Below, piece after piece: positions 8,464-16,436 of a DNA stretch of 64,000 nucleotides. The position numbers were made by a program, and so were the translations under genes. Each line of letters begins with the position of its first letter. The first letter of the stretch is position 1. The stretch comes from Mycobacterium sp. 852014-50255_SCH5639931. GTDB taxonomy: Bacteria; Actinomycetota; Actinomycetes; Mycobacteriales; Mycobacteriaceae. The notes below the pieces were generated by a model, which had not been told where the DNA came from, searched no databases, and saw nothing but the letters and a program-made list of their open reading frames with translations. The stretch covers positions 1-64,000 of the forward strand of contig NZ_LZSV01000028.1 of assembly GCF_001665605.1 (NCBI RefSeq). The letters are read 5' to 3'.

Positions 8464-8818
8464 TTTCGGCGGCGATCGCGATGAGGGCCGGCTCACCGGT
8501 CACCTCGACCAGAAGCCCGGGATCCATCGCCTCAACGATCACCGTGCCCGGGTCACCCGGGTCGGCGCGCACCAACACGTTGCACGGCAGCAGCAGCCCG
8601 ATCTCTCGATCGACACCGATGGCGCGATATGCCACAGCAGGATCGCAGGCGCCGAGGATCAGGTAGTCCTCCATCTCGACACCAAGCTGAATCTGGACCT
8701 TCGCTCTGACATCTATTTCGGTCAGCACGCCGAATCCGTGCTGTGCAAGGGCTTCTCGAGTGCGCGCCGCCGCGTCGTCGAACCGGGCCGCCACTCTGGT
8801 TGATAATCCCGCGCTCAC
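8414..8818 (-). CDS. DUF302-domain protein
   Basis: About 134 residues from a GTG at 8818, chosen because longer starts run into the protease gene upstream. The pattern ALAQHGFGVLTEIDVRAKVQ, LGACDP, GVDREIGLLLPCNVLVR is the DUF302 fold, found in small cytosolic proteins often linked with redox or thiol stress; no catalytic activity is established. It is 14 bp downstream of the serine-protease stop, on the same strand, and probably co-transcribed with it. Its 3' end overlaps the hydrogenase protease gene convergently. Confidence 0.8.
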   Translation of the reverse strand: MSAGLSTRVAARFDDAAARTREALAQHGFGVLTEIDVRAKVQIQLGVEMEDYLILGACDPAVAYRAIGVDREIGLLLPCNVLVRADPGDPGTVIVEAMDPGLLVEVTGEPALIAIAAEITASLCAAIASLTESD

Positions 8819-8832
8819 CGATAGGCCATCCG

Positions 8833-10227
8833 TCAGGAAATCAGTCCGGTTCCCCGTACCGCCGCTGGAAGGTCTATGTGCTTGCCGCAGTTCGGGCAGA
8901 ACTGCTCGCTCGGGTGGTGCTCGGCCCCGCAATGTGCGCAGAAGTGCGGTTCACCGGCACCCAACTCATGCTTGGGCATCAGACGAAGCGGTTGTACGTC
9001 GGGTACCGCGGGGACGCGACGATGGAGCCTGAGCCCCAGGTAGGTCAGGCCGGCGCCGAGGCCGAGCACCGAAACGACACTGATGACGATGTACCGCAAC
9101 AAATTTCGGCCGCTCAGCGCGGAGGAATCCCCGTACTGCTGGCGCAGGTTGACCGCGGTCGTCTTGAGGTCCTCCAGACCGGGGTAGCCGGGCGACATCG
9201 CCAGAGCCTGGTCGAACTCGTCGATCGCGTCGGTGTAGCGACCCGCATAGAAGTCGGTCAGCCCTTTGCGGTAGAACCGGTCCGCGGGTCCAAGCGCCGG
9301 CTTCACACCCTTGCCGGCCAGTATCGCGGCGACGCCGTCCACCGGCGTGATGAAGTTGAACGGCTGTGTTTCGTTGACCGGGGCGAAGCTGTTGACGCCG
9401 ACCACCTTTCCGTCCAGCCCGACCGTCGGGCCACCGCTCATGCCGTCGGTCATCGCGGCGTCGATCTCGTACTCGGGATTGGATCCCGCGAGGGACTTCT
9501 TGCTGACCTTGCCGCTCTTGTAGGTGGGGTCGAGCGAAGGGCCGGTGATGTTTTGGGTGCTCTCGGGGAAGCCCACCGCGAGAACGGGCGTCCCGATGGT
9601 GACGTCGGCATCGGTGGCCAGTTCCGACGACGGCAGGTTGTGCTTGGGGATCTTGAGGAGGGCGGCGTCGCCCTTCCCCATGGGCCGGAAGTCGGCGACG
9701 TTGGCGGTCAACTTATCCGCGAGTTTCGTTCCCGTGCCCGATATCAGCGCGATGTTCACGTGGGGGCCTTGGCCTGGTGTGTCGCCTTCGACCTTCGCGT
9801 TCTTCTGCAGCCAGTCCAATGTGACCGCCGGATCGCTCGACTCGGGCGCATCCGGATGCTCGCTCTGGTATTCGAGGGCGGCCCGTTTGAGTATCAGGAG
9901 GGTGGCGCTCGCCGGGTCGACGCAGTGGCCCGCGGTCGCCACCCAACCGTCGGGGTTGACGACGAAGGCCGTGCAGTGCCAGGTGGCCAGGAAAGGCATG
10001 CTGGAACCTCGCCCGAATTGCGACAGGACCTCACCGCTGGGCAGCCGGACCAGCCCGTAACCTTCACCGGCGAGATACATGATGGACGGCCGGATCAGAG
10101 CCGCGGCCCGCTCCTCGGGCTTGGCTTGCGGACGCCCGTTGTCGGCAGCCGCCATGCCCGCCGGTCCCGCCAACAGCATGAGCGCGGCCGCCGGCAACGT
10201 CAGCGCCCTCGCCGCTATCCGAGTCAC
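8833..10227 (-). CDS. Trypsin-like serine protease with TPR, TM segment and C-terminal zinc ribbon
   Basis: 464 residues. Residues 1-28 form a signal peptide or anchor. The protease domain shows the triad His101 (TAGHC), Asp187 (KGDAAL) and Ser264 (DGMSGGP). A TPR-like helical pair follows near residues 314-350 (FYAGRYTDAIDEFDQALAMSPG). A membrane segment lies near 378-400, and the last 40 residues carry two CxxC pairs (FCAHC, FCPNC) of a zinc ribbon. If the signal peptide is cleaved, the protease faces the cell-wall side and the ribbon the cytosol. Start GTG 10227 overlaps the stop of the small upstream ORF as GTGA. The DosR-like pair at 10443-10477 lies upstream of both. The substrate is unknown. 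Confidence 0.88.
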   Translation of the reverse strand: MTRIAARALTLPAAALMLLAGPAGMAAADNGRPQAKPEERAAALIRPSIMYLAGEGYGLVRLPSGEVLSQFGRGSSMPFLATWHCTAFVVNPDGWVATAGHCVDPASATLLILKRAALEYQSEHPDAPESSDPAVTLDWLQKNAKVEGDTPGQGPHVNIALISGTGTKLADKLTANVADFRPMGKGDAALLKIPKHNLPSSELATDADVTIGTPVLAVGFPESTQNITGPSLDPTYKSGKVSKKSLAGSNPEYEIDAAMTDGMSGGPTVGLDGKVVGVNSFAPVNETQPFNFITPVDGVAAILAGKGVKPALGPADRFYRKGLTDFYAGRYTDAIDEFDQALAMSPGYPGLEDLKTTAVNLRQQYGDSSALSGRNLLRYIVISVVSVLGLGAGLTYLGLRLHRRVPAVPDVQPLRLMPKHELGAGEPHFCAHCGAEHHPSEQFCPNCGKHIDLPAAVRGTGLIS

Positions 10228-10406
10228 GGCCGGGGCCGCCGGAGCTGGGTTTGGGGCCGATGGGAGGGGCGGGCCATCGATGACGGATGACGGCGCATCG
10301 CCTCGACGCGTTCGGCTGCCCGTCGCTGCGCCGAAATCCAGGTCGGATGCGACTCGAGGACGATTATCTTCGCACCGGCATCCGTTGCGGGAACTGTCAC
10401 AGTCAC
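10224..10406 (-). CDS. Possible small basic protein upstream of the protease
   Basis: About 60 residues from GTG 10406, or 58 from GTG 10400. It begins with a short hydrophobic beta-like stretch (VTVPATDAGAKIIVLE) and ends very rich in Arg and Pro. Support comes from context: its TGA overlaps the protease GTG by 4 bp, AGGGG lies just before the GTG, and a DosR-like box ends 37 bp upstream, the spacing seen for other genes here. No family is recognised. It could be a translated leader that couples to the protease, or a chance ORF in GC-rich DNA. Confidence 0.4.
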   Translation of the reverse strand: MTVTVPATDAGAKIIVLESHPTWISAQRRAAERVEAMRRHPSSMARPSHRPQTQLRRPRP

Positions 10407-10442
10407 AACCCCTATTCGACCGGTTCGCCGGGCACGTGGATA

Positions 10443-10477
10443 GGGACCGAAGTCCCGACCGCGAGGGACCTCCGGTC
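10443..10477. promoter_or_regulatory. DosR boxes between the protease operon (minus) and flavodoxin gene (plus)
   Basis: GGGACCGAAGTCCC at 10443-10456 is one of the best matches in the window and nearly a perfect palindrome. A weaker GGGACCTCCGGTCG starts 21 bp on at 10464. The location fits control of the leftward small ORF-protease-DUF302 group; the rightward flavodoxin start is about 145 bp away. The rest of 10478-10620 shows no gene I can support. Confidence 0.7.
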
Positions 10478-10620
10478 GTCTGCCGATTTCGGCTCTCACC
10501 AGGGACGATTCACACAAGTGACCAAGGCCCTCACGGCGCTGTGCCATTGCGCCCTTACCGGGGCCGCCAATCCCGGCGGAGCATGGAGCCGTCTGAGCCA
10601 CATTCGCAAAGGAGTTGGCC

Positions 10621-11106
10621 ATGAGGTCGCTTATCGTGTGCGCTTCGAGGTCGCATGGCAACACCCGTCTGGTAGCCGATCGGATGGCCGAGGTGCTGGG
10701 TGCCGAGGTCGTCACACCGGAGTCGGTCGACCCGGGCACCGTTCACGACTACGACGTCGTCGGGTTCGGTTCCGGCATCTACTACATGATGGTGGACGCG
10801 AGACTGCGCAAACTGATCCGTCAGCTCCCGGCCGCCGACCACCCGACCGCGGCCTTCACGTTTTTCACCAGCGGCGCACGCGAGGTTCCGCTGTTGGGTT
10901 ACCACAAACCCGTTCGGGAGAAGCTCGAGCAGAAGGGGTTCGACGTCATCGGATCGTTCTCTTGCCGGGGGTTCGACACGGTTGGGCCATTCGGATTCAT
11001 CGGCGGAATAAACCGGGGGCGGCCGAACGAGCACGACCTCGGTCGCGCGGCGGCGTTCGCCGCCCGGATTCACAAGCGGGCCGCCGGCTCTCCGGCGGCT
11101 TCGTGA
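10621..11106 (+). CDS. Flavodoxin-family protein
   Basis: 161 residues with the flavodoxin phosphate-binding loop near the N-terminus (CASRSHGNTRLVADRMAEVL), the GFGSGIYY segment near residue 50 that would contact the flavin, and FFTSGAR near residue 80. It probably binds FMN and carries low-potential electrons, or belongs to the menaquinone/protoporphyrinogen-linked flavodoxin-domain group. ATG 10621 is preceded by AAAGGAG at 10608-10614. It lies 28 bp before the SPFH gene. Because PFOR can use flavodoxin, this is a candidate electron carrier for the nifJ product at 47.6-51.2 kb; that link is only inferred. Confidence 0.85.
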   Translation: MRSLIVCASRSHGNTRLVADRMAEVLGAEVVTPESVDPGTVHDYDVVGFGSGIYYMMVDARLRKLIRQLPAADHPTAAFTFFTSGAREVPLLGYHKPVREKLEQKGFDVIGSFSCRGFDTVGPFGFIGGINRGRPNEHDLGRAAAFAARIHKRAAGSPAAS

Positions 11107-11134
11107 CGGTGCGAAGCGGATCGAGGAGATCGTG

Positions 11135-11962
11135 ATGAGCCAGATTGCCGCAATACTGGTGGCGTTGGGGATTGTCGTCGCAGTGTTGCTGACGGCGTCG
11201 ATCAGGGTGGTACAGCAGTACCAACGGGGTGTGCATTTCCGCCTCGGCCGCGTGATCGGCGTTCGCGAACCCGGGTTGCGGATCATCATTCCGATAATCG
11301 ACCGCCTGTGGCGGATTTCGATGCGGATCGTGACCATGCCCATCCAGTCCCAGGGCATCATCACCCGCGACAACGTGAGCGTCGACATCGCCGCGGTTGC
11401 CTACTTCCGGATCGTCGATGCCCGCAAGGCCGTCGTGGTCATCGAAAACGTGCACGCCGCCATCGACCAGATCGCACAGACCACCCTTCGCAATGTCGTG
11501 GGGCAACATTCCCTCGACGAAGTGCTTGCCCAAACCGAGAAGATCAACGGCAGCATTCGCCAGATCCTCGACGCCACCACGGTGGACTGGGGCGTGGAGG
11601 TCACGTTGGTAGAGCTCAAGGACATTCAGCTCCCCGACAGCATGAAGCGCGCGATGGCGCGTGAGGCCGAGGCGGAGCGGGAGAAGCGGGCCAAAATCAT
11701 TGCGGCCGAAGGGGAAGCCCGCGCCGCCGCTGCCCTCGGCGACGCCTCCGACACCATGATGCGTCACCCGCTGGCCCTGCAGCTGCGCAACCTGCAGACC
11801 TTGCTCGAACTGGGGGTGGAGAAGAACACCACCATCGTCTTCCCGGCCCCGCTGATGACCGCGATCGGAGAACTCACCGCGTTCTTGGCGCGTGAGACCG
11901 ACGCGTCCAAGAGCCCCGGCCAACCCGAGGAGAAGCTGGTGCGAGCGGCGGCACTGCAATGA
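11135..11962 (+). CDS. SPFH/band 7 (stomatin-like, slipin) membrane protein
   Basis: 275 residues. One N-terminal membrane helix (residues 3-24) is followed by a band 7 domain (VVQQYQRGVHFRLGRVIGVREPG onward) and an alanine/glutamate-rich coiled coil (MAREAEAEREKRAKIIAAEGEARAA in two parts) before a short C-terminus. Such proteins form oligomeric membrane scaffolds and often work with membrane proteases or in membrane stress. GAGGAG at 11123 supports ATG 11135 over GTG 11132. It may be co-transcribed with the flavodoxin gene. A slipin-NfeD pair is common elsewhere, but no NfeD gene is next to it. Confidence 0.88.
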   Translation: MSQIAAILVALGIVVAVLLTASIRVVQQYQRGVHFRLGRVIGVREPGLRIIIPIIDRLWRISMRIVTMPIQSQGIITRDNVSVDIAAVAYFRIVDARKAVVVIENVHAAIDQIAQTTLRNVVGQHSLDEVLAQTEKINGSIRQILDATTVDWGVEVTLVELKDIQLPDSMKRAMAREAEAEREKRAKIIAAEGEARAAAALGDASDTMMRHPLALQLRNLQTLLELGVEKNTTIVFPAPLMTAIGELTAFLARETDASKSPGQPEEKLVRAAALQ

Positions 11963-11970
11963 AGACTTCG

Positions 11971-11984
11971 GTGACCTTTGGCCC
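11971..11984 (+). promoter_or_regulatory. DosR-like box before the rafH-like gene
   Basis: GTGACCTTTGGCCC differs from the common variant GGGACCTTTGGCCC at one base. It ends 37 bp before the ATG at 12022. Confidence 0.6.
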
Positions 11985-12021
11985 TGTCCCGCAGCCGGTT
12001 TCGTGACATAGCACTTTAACT

Positions 12022-12825
12022 ATGCGCCACAGGACACAACCGCCACAGGACATCGACGTGCAGGTCACCATCCGGGGCGAGCTTCCTGCTGCGGCCGAGT
12101 ACGCCCGCACCAAGGTCGGTGAGCTCACGCGGTACGCGAGCCGGCCGGTGCGGCATGCCCGTGTGAGACTGACCAGACATCGCGACCCGGCGGTGCAGCG
12201 GCCCGTCGTCGCGCAAGCCAATCTCGACGTCGATGGCCGACCGGTCCGCGCCCAGGTCCAGGCCGACACGGCGCGGGAAGCGGTCGATCTTCTCGTGGGG
12301 CGATTGCGCCGCCGCCTCGAACGCGCCGCCGAGCACTGGGACGCGCGCCGCGGCGAGCTGCCGCCGGCGGGTCCCCACGAATGGCGGCATGAGTCCGAGC
12401 CGGCGCACCGGCCGAACTATTTCCCCCGCCCGGCCGATCAGCGCCGCGTCATCCGGCGCAAGTCGTTCACGATGGCGCCCTGCACCGTCGACGATGCCGC
12501 CCGCGAAATGGACTTGCTCGACTACGACTTTCATCTGTTCACGGAGAAGGGCACGGGCACCGCAAGTGTGCTGTATCACGCCGGGCCGACGGGCTACCGC
12601 CTCGCGCTGGCAGCGCCGGCTCTGGCCGACCGGGTGAGCCAGTACGCGTTACCGGTGACCATCAGCCAACAACCGCTGCCGTGCCTCACCGAAGAGGGAG
12701 CCGCCGACCGGCTGGCCATGCTCGGCCTGCCGTTCCTGTTCTTCATTCACGCCGCCTATGGCTGCGCCAGCGTGCTTTACCACCGCTACGACGGGCATTA
12801 CGGCCTGATCACCCCGGCCGGCTAG
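12022..12825 (+). CDS. rafH: Ribosome hibernation factor, RafH/Rv0079-like (HPF family)
   Basis: 267 residues. The N-terminal ~105 residues have the HPF/YfiA pattern (DVQVTIRGELPAAAEYARTKV, RVRLTRHRDPAVQRPVVAQ, DLLVGRLRRRLERAAEHW). The C-terminal half has two copies of a Tyr-rich repeat (YDFHLFTEKGTGTASVLY and FLFFIHAAYGCASVLYHRYDG) like the dimerisation domain of long HPFs. Rv0079 (RafH) is the DosR-regulon ribosome factor of M. tuberculosis, and the C-terminal GLPFLFF and LITP motifs fit it. It should bind 30S/70S ribosomes and stabilise them during hypoxia. It has its own DosR-like box. The gene symbol is assigned by similarity recalled, not by a search. Confidence 0.85.
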   Translation: MRHRTQPPQDIDVQVTIRGELPAAAEYARTKVGELTRYASRPVRHARVRLTRHRDPAVQRPVVAQANLDVDGRPVRAQVQADTAREAVDLLVGRLRRRLERAAEHWDARRGELPPAGPHEWRHESEPAHRPNYFPRPADQRRVIRRKSFTMAPCTVDDAAREMDLLDYDFHLFTEKGTGTASVLYHAGPTGYRLALAAPALADRVSQYALPVTISQQPLPCLTEEGAADRLAMLGLPFLFFIHAAYGCASVLYHRYDGHYGLITPAG

Positions 12826-12865
12826 GGCCCTTCAGCGGTGCGCAGGGCATATCGGCGCACCACCA

Positions 12866-12879
12866 AGGACCAAGGACCC
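12866..12879 (+). promoter_or_regulatory. DosR-like box before the SRPBCC gene
   Basis: AGGACCAAGGACCC ends 36 bp before the ATG at 12916. It shares ACCAAGGACCC with the box at 22797-22810. Confidence 0.55.
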
Positions 12880-12915
12880 TCGCAGCCATCGGGGCGCTCC
12901 GCGCAGACTGGCGCC

Positions 12916-13560
12916 ATGTCCAACATGTCAAGGCGGATTGCCCAGACCACCGTGTTGCTCACCGTGCTCTACTGCGCGCGCAGATATTACCGCAACTGGG
13001 GTGCAACCAAGGCGGAGTCGCAGATGCGCGTTCCGGGTGACGCCTTGGTCAGCGATCCGGCGGTTCAGACGACCGAGGCGGTTGACATCGACGCGACCGC
13101 GTCCGTGGTCTGGTCCCGGCTCCTGCAGATAGGCCTGGACAGGAGAGAAAGCTACGGCTTCGAGGTGTCGGAAAGCGTTGTGGGGCAGGATGATAGCGAA
13201 GGGCTGCGGGTGGGGGATTCGGTGCGCCTGGCTCCCGAGGGCTGGATGGGGTTACCCGGCGGGTTGACGTTACGCATCGCGGAGATCGTGCCCGAGAAAT
13301 ACCTGGTCCTCAATGCCATGCGATCCGAGCCGCGGTGGAACGTGGTCTTGTCCCTTCATCTCCAGCCGCACTGGGAAGACCGCGTCCGGCTGCTGGCCCG
13401 CGCTCGAATCGCCCTGCGCTACCCGGGCGAAGTGTTCGTGATGGAACTCGCCAGGCCGTTGATAGCACTCGGGACCCGTGGGCTGATGCTTGCGATCAAG
13501 CGGCGGGCGGAGCGGCCCGCCGACCCAGTGCCGATCCGTTCGTCAGTCGAAACAATCTGA
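12916..13560 (+). CDS. SRPBCC (START-like) family protein with N-terminal hydrophobic segment
   Basis: 214 residues from ATG 12916; ATG 12925 is also possible. A hydrophobic stretch near residues 8-20 (TVLLTVLYCARRYY) may anchor it. The segment EAVDIDATASVVWSRLLQIGLDRRESYGFE is the usual start of an SRPBCC hydrophobic-ligand-binding domain, and the rest (GWMGLPGGLTLRIAEIVPEKYLVLN) fits the curved beta sheet. The ligand is unknown. An upstream in-frame extension to 12838 would run over the DosR-like box and is not used. It stands between the RafH-like and USP genes, each with its own box. Confidence 0.75.
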   Translation: MSNMSRRIAQTTVLLTVLYCARRYYRNWGATKAESQMRVPGDALVSDPAVQTTEAVDIDATASVVWSRLLQIGLDRRESYGFEVSESVVGQDDSEGLRVGDSVRLAPEGWMGLPGGLTLRIAEIVPEKYLVLNAMRSEPRWNVVLSLHLQPHWEDRVRLLARARIALRYPGEVFVMELARPLIALGTRGLMLAIKRRAERPADPVPIRSSVETI

Positions 13561-13582
13561 CAGCTCCCGCCTTTGCCCGCGT

Positions 13583-13618
13583 TGCCCATTGGTCCGCGGC
13601 GGGAAGGCCGAACGACCC
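13583..13618 (+). promoter_or_regulatory. Candidate tandem DosR boxes before a USP gene
   Basis: AGGCCGAACGACCC at 13605-13618 and a weaker TGCCCATTGGTCCG at 13583-13596 are 22 bp apart, about 50 bp before ATG 13669. Confidence 0.5.
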
Positions 13619-13668
13619 TAGTGCCGACCGTGCGGACTGCCTACGTTCGACAGCAGAAAGGTCGGATC

Positions 13669-14460
13669 ATGAAACCAATCCTGGTAGGAATCGACGGTTC
13701 GGCGGCCGCGATCACGGCCGCGTTATGGGGTATCGACGAGGCGATCACCCGCGGCGCGCCACTGCATCTCGTCTCCGTCATCAAGCCAACGCACGATTCC
13801 GCGGAAGACTACGAACGCGACTTCGCACACGCCGAGAAGTCGCTCCATGCAGCACGGTTGGCCGTGGAGGCCACCGGTAAGGCGGTCGCGATCGAAACCG
13901 ACGTGCCGCGGGGTCCGGCCGGCTCGGCGCTGTTGGAGGCATCCTGGGATGCGGCGATGATCTGCGTAGGTTGCGTCGGCATCGGACGCTACGCGCGCTC
14001 CATCGTGGGTTCGACGGCGACGGAGCTCGCCGAGAAGGCGCGTTGCCCGGTCGCGGTCTTGCGGACCGAATCCGACCGGCCGGCGCCCGACATCAACTGG
14101 ATCGTGGTCCGGATGACGGACGCACCCGGCAACGACGCCGTCGTGAATTTCGCTGCGGCGGAGGCGAAGTTGCGCAGGGCTCCGATGCTGGTGCTCGGCG
14201 GCCGGCCCGAGGAACTCACCGAGCACGCCGACGGCGCATTCGAACGCCGGGTCGCGGAATGGCGGCAGCACTATCCCGAGGTGCGGGTCTACCCGATCAC
14301 TACCAAGCACGCCATCGCCAGCTACCTGAGCGCCAACGACGAGAGGGTTCAGCTCGCAGTGATCGGCGCCGACGAGGCCGGTCAGCTCGCGCAATTGGTC
14401 GGGCCCCAAGGGCATCCCCTCTTCCGCCACCCCGAATGCTCCGTGCTCGTCGTGCGCTAG
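13669..14460 (+). CDS. Tandem-domain universal stress protein
   Basis: 263 residues with two USP folds, resembling the Rv3134c/Rv2624c type. The first domain begins ILVGIDGSAAAITAALWGIDEA and ends with GSTATELAEKARCPVAVLR, containing the G-x9-G-S/T type ATP-loop features. The second is shorter and less canonical, ending PLFRHPECSVLVVR. USPs of this type bind ATP or cAMP and modulate growth arrest. The start ATG 13669 follows AGAAAGG. The frame is open to 13573 without a better signal. The next gene starts 7 bp after the stop, so the two are probably co-transcribed. Confidence 0.9.
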   Translation: MKPILVGIDGSAAAITAALWGIDEAITRGAPLHLVSVIKPTHDSAEDYERDFAHAEKSLHAARLAVEATGKAVAIETDVPRGPAGSALLEASWDAAMICVGCVGIGRYARSIVGSTATELAEKARCPVAVLRTESDRPAPDINWIVVRMTDAPGNDAVVNFAAAEAKLRRAPMLVLGGRPEELTEHADGAFERRVAEWRQHYPEVRVYPITTKHAIASYLSANDERVQLAVIGADEAGQLAQLVGPQGHPLFRHPECSVLVVR

Positions 14461-14467
14461 TGGCCCC

Positions 14468-15874
14468 GTGAAGATCACCCCCAGAAGCCGCGCGACCAAC
14501 GTCGTGCGCGGCGGGGAGCGGGTGTTGGTCGGCGCCGACGTCCCGGCGGCGCGCCGCGTCAGCGTGCTGATGCTGCTGTGCGTCCTGGTTTGGCTGGTGG
14601 TCCTGCTCGCGCGAGCGTACCTCGGCTACGAACGCGTTGCCCCGGGCCGGTTCGGCTGGTCGGTGGCGCTACTGGGCGCGGCCGCCTTGATAGCTCGCGG
14701 CATCTTTCTCGGCCGTCCGGTGACGTTCGCTCACGCGATCTACGCGGCCGCGGCGGTGGGCGCCGGGCTGGGCGCCCATTTCCTGTCCTGGCCCGTGCTG
14801 GGCAACGTCCTGATCGCCGCCAGTGGGCTCGCGCTGATGTCACCCACCACTGCCCGACCGCAGCCGGAGCTGCTGGGCCAGGTGTGGGAGCTGGTCAACT
14901 CCACGCGGGGGGATCCGCTGGCGCCGTTCGCCATGCACTCCAGCAAGAGCTATCACTTCAACCCCGACGGCACCGCGGCGATCTCCTACCGCGCGCGGCT
15001 TGGGTTCGCCGTGGTCAGCGGCGACCCGATTGGTGATGCGACGCAATTCGACGCTCTGGTAGCCGATTTCGTCCGCATGTGCCGCGGCCGGGGATGGCAG
15101 ATCATCGTCTTGGCCGCTGGCGAACGCCACCTTCGGTTGTGGCGCAGGGACACCGTGGGGCAGCCGATGCTGTCGGTGCCGATCGGCCGCGACGTCGTCG
15201 TCGACGTCCGCCACTTCACCCTGCGGGGCCGACACTTTCGCAACCTGCGCCAAGCGGTGCAGCGCACGCACAACTGCGGTGTCACCACCGAGATCGTCGA
15301 CGAACAAAAACTCAGCGGCGCAACGCTGGCCGAGCTGACCGAGGTGTTATACGCCGCTCACCGCGCGGCGCGCACCGACCGCGGCTTCTGCATGAACCTC
15401 GACGGCGCGTTGCAAGGCCGCTTCCCCGGTGTGCTGCTGGCCATCGCGCGGGACGGGCGCGGGCGGGCCGTCGCGTTTCACCGATACCTGACCGCCGGTG
15501 GGGGATCGGAAGTCAGCCTCGACGTACCGTTCCGTCGCCCGGGCGCCCCCAACGGCGTCGACGAGCGGCTCAGCGTCGACATGATCGCCCACGCGGGAGC
15601 CACTGGCGGACAGCGCCTTTCGCTGGCATTCGCCGCGTTCCCGGAAATCTTCGAGGCCGCTCAACCGGGCCCGCTGCAGCGGATCGCGCTGTGGCTGATC
15701 CACTTGCTGGACCCGCTGATCCGCCTCGAGTCCCTGTACCGTTACCTCCGCAAGTTCCACGCGCTGTCCGATCGGCGCTACGTGGTGTTGTGCGCCCACC
15801 ATATTCCGGCTGCGCTGCTGGTCTTGTTGTCACTGGAATTCGTCCCGCGCCCGCGCCGGATGAGGCCGGGCTAG
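14468..15874 (+). CDS. DUF2156 (phosphatidylglycerol lysyltransferase C-terminal domain-like) membrane protein
   Basis: 468 residues starting at GTG 14468. The N-terminal ~125 residues hold about four membrane helices. The remainder is a GNAT-like MprF/LysX-type aminoacyl-phospholipid synthase fold: HSSKSYHFNPDGTAAISYRARLGFAVVSGDPIG, an ILAAGE-like strand, RGRHFRNLRQAVQRTHNCGV and FRRP near the end. In LysX this domain attaches lysine to phosphatidylglycerol using Lys-tRNA. There is no lysyl-tRNA synthetase domain here, so the donor and acceptor are unknown. It follows a USP gene by 7 bp and shares its likely DosR promoter. Confidence 0.82.
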   Translation: MKITPRSRATNVVRGGERVLVGADVPAARRVSVLMLLCVLVWLVVLLARAYLGYERVAPGRFGWSVALLGAAALIARGIFLGRPVTFAHAIYAAAAVGAGLGAHFLSWPVLGNVLIAASGLALMSPTTARPQPELLGQVWELVNSTRGDPLAPFAMHSSKSYHFNPDGTAAISYRARLGFAVVSGDPIGDATQFDALVADFVRMCRGRGWQIIVLAAGERHLRLWRRDTVGQPMLSVPIGRDVVVDVRHFTLRGRHFRNLRQAVQRTHNCGVTTEIVDEQKLSGATLAELTEVLYAAHRAARTDRGFCMNLDGALQGRFPGVLLAIARDGRGRAVAFHRYLTAGGGSEVSLDVPFRRPGAPNGVDERLSVDMIAHAGATGGQRLSLAFAAFPEIFEAAQPGPLQRIALWLIHLLDPLIRLESLYRYLRKFHALSDRRYVVLCAHHIPAALLVLLSLEFVPRPRRMRPG

Positions 15875-15884
15875 CCGCCGGGGG

Positions 15885-16301
15885 TCACTCCACCGGCACA
15901 CCGAAACGGAACCGGCGGCCCGTGACGATCTCGGGAATGATCCGCACGAAGTGCGACTTCTCCGTGGCCGTCCAGGGCAGTACCTGCGCGCGCTCGGCTT
16001 CCTCGATTTCCTCGTTGCTGCGACAGGAACGCGCGGTGCCCTTGATGATCACGCTCCAGCCCTCGGCGACGTTGTGATCGTCGACCTCGAACAGCACCCG
16101 GTTGTTGATCGCCGTGCTGACCAACTTGGTGCCCTCCGCGGTACGAAACAGCACCGTATTGCGCTGCACGACGTAATTGACCGGGAAGATCTCGGGCTGG
16201 TTACCAACGCTGGTGACCAGGCGCCCCAACGTCACACCAGCCAGCAGCTCCCAGCATTCGTTCACCGGCAGGATCGCAACCCCATTATCGATCAGCGACA
16301 T
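15885..16301 (-). CDS. Pyridoxamine 5'-phosphate oxidase-like flavin-binding protein, Rv3129-like
   Basis: 138 residues, split-barrel FMN/F420-binding fold. The stretches VLFRTAEGTKL, DDHNVAEGWSVIIKG, AERAQVLPWTATEKSHFVRIIPE and TGRRFRFG are those I recall from Rv3129, a DosR-regulon member of unknown function. Such proteins are usually homodimers; Rv3129 substrate is not known. ATG 16301 has AGAGGACAA just upstream. Tandem DosR boxes lie 65-100 bp upstream. It converges on the DUF2156 gene with a 10-bp gap. Confidence 0.9.
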   Translation of the reverse strand: MSLIDNGVAILPVNECWELLAGVTLGRLVTSVGNQPEIFPVNYVVQRNTVLFRTAEGTKLVSTAINNRVLFEVDDHNVAEGWSVIIKGTARSCRSNEEIEEAERAQVLPWTATEKSHFVRIIPEIVTGRRFRFGVPVE

Positions 16302-16365
16302 CAGTTGTCCTCTTCGTCGACGGCACTACACACTCGATGGTATTGCCGAGGCCGGCCGGCAGCGC

Positions 16366-16401
16366 CGGCCGAAAGTCCCGCAGGTCCGGGACCAAAGTTC
16401 T
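16366..16401 (-). promoter_or_regulatory. Tandem DosR boxes before the Rv3129-like gene
   Basis: CGGCCGAAAGTCCC at 16366-16379 and GGGACCAAAGTTCT at 16388-16401 are spaced exactly 22 bp. They sit between the Acg stop (16437) and the Rv3129-like start (16301). Both agree well with GGGACTWWAGTCCC on one half. Confidence 0.7.
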
Positions 16402-16436
16402 TTACCCACTTGCTCATACCGTCACCCACGCAACGG

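Noticed and set aside
10287..11135. 282-residue plus-strand frame over the flavodoxin gene
   Set aside because: Out of frame with the flavodoxin, which has a ribosome-binding site and family motifs; it shows no domain of its own.
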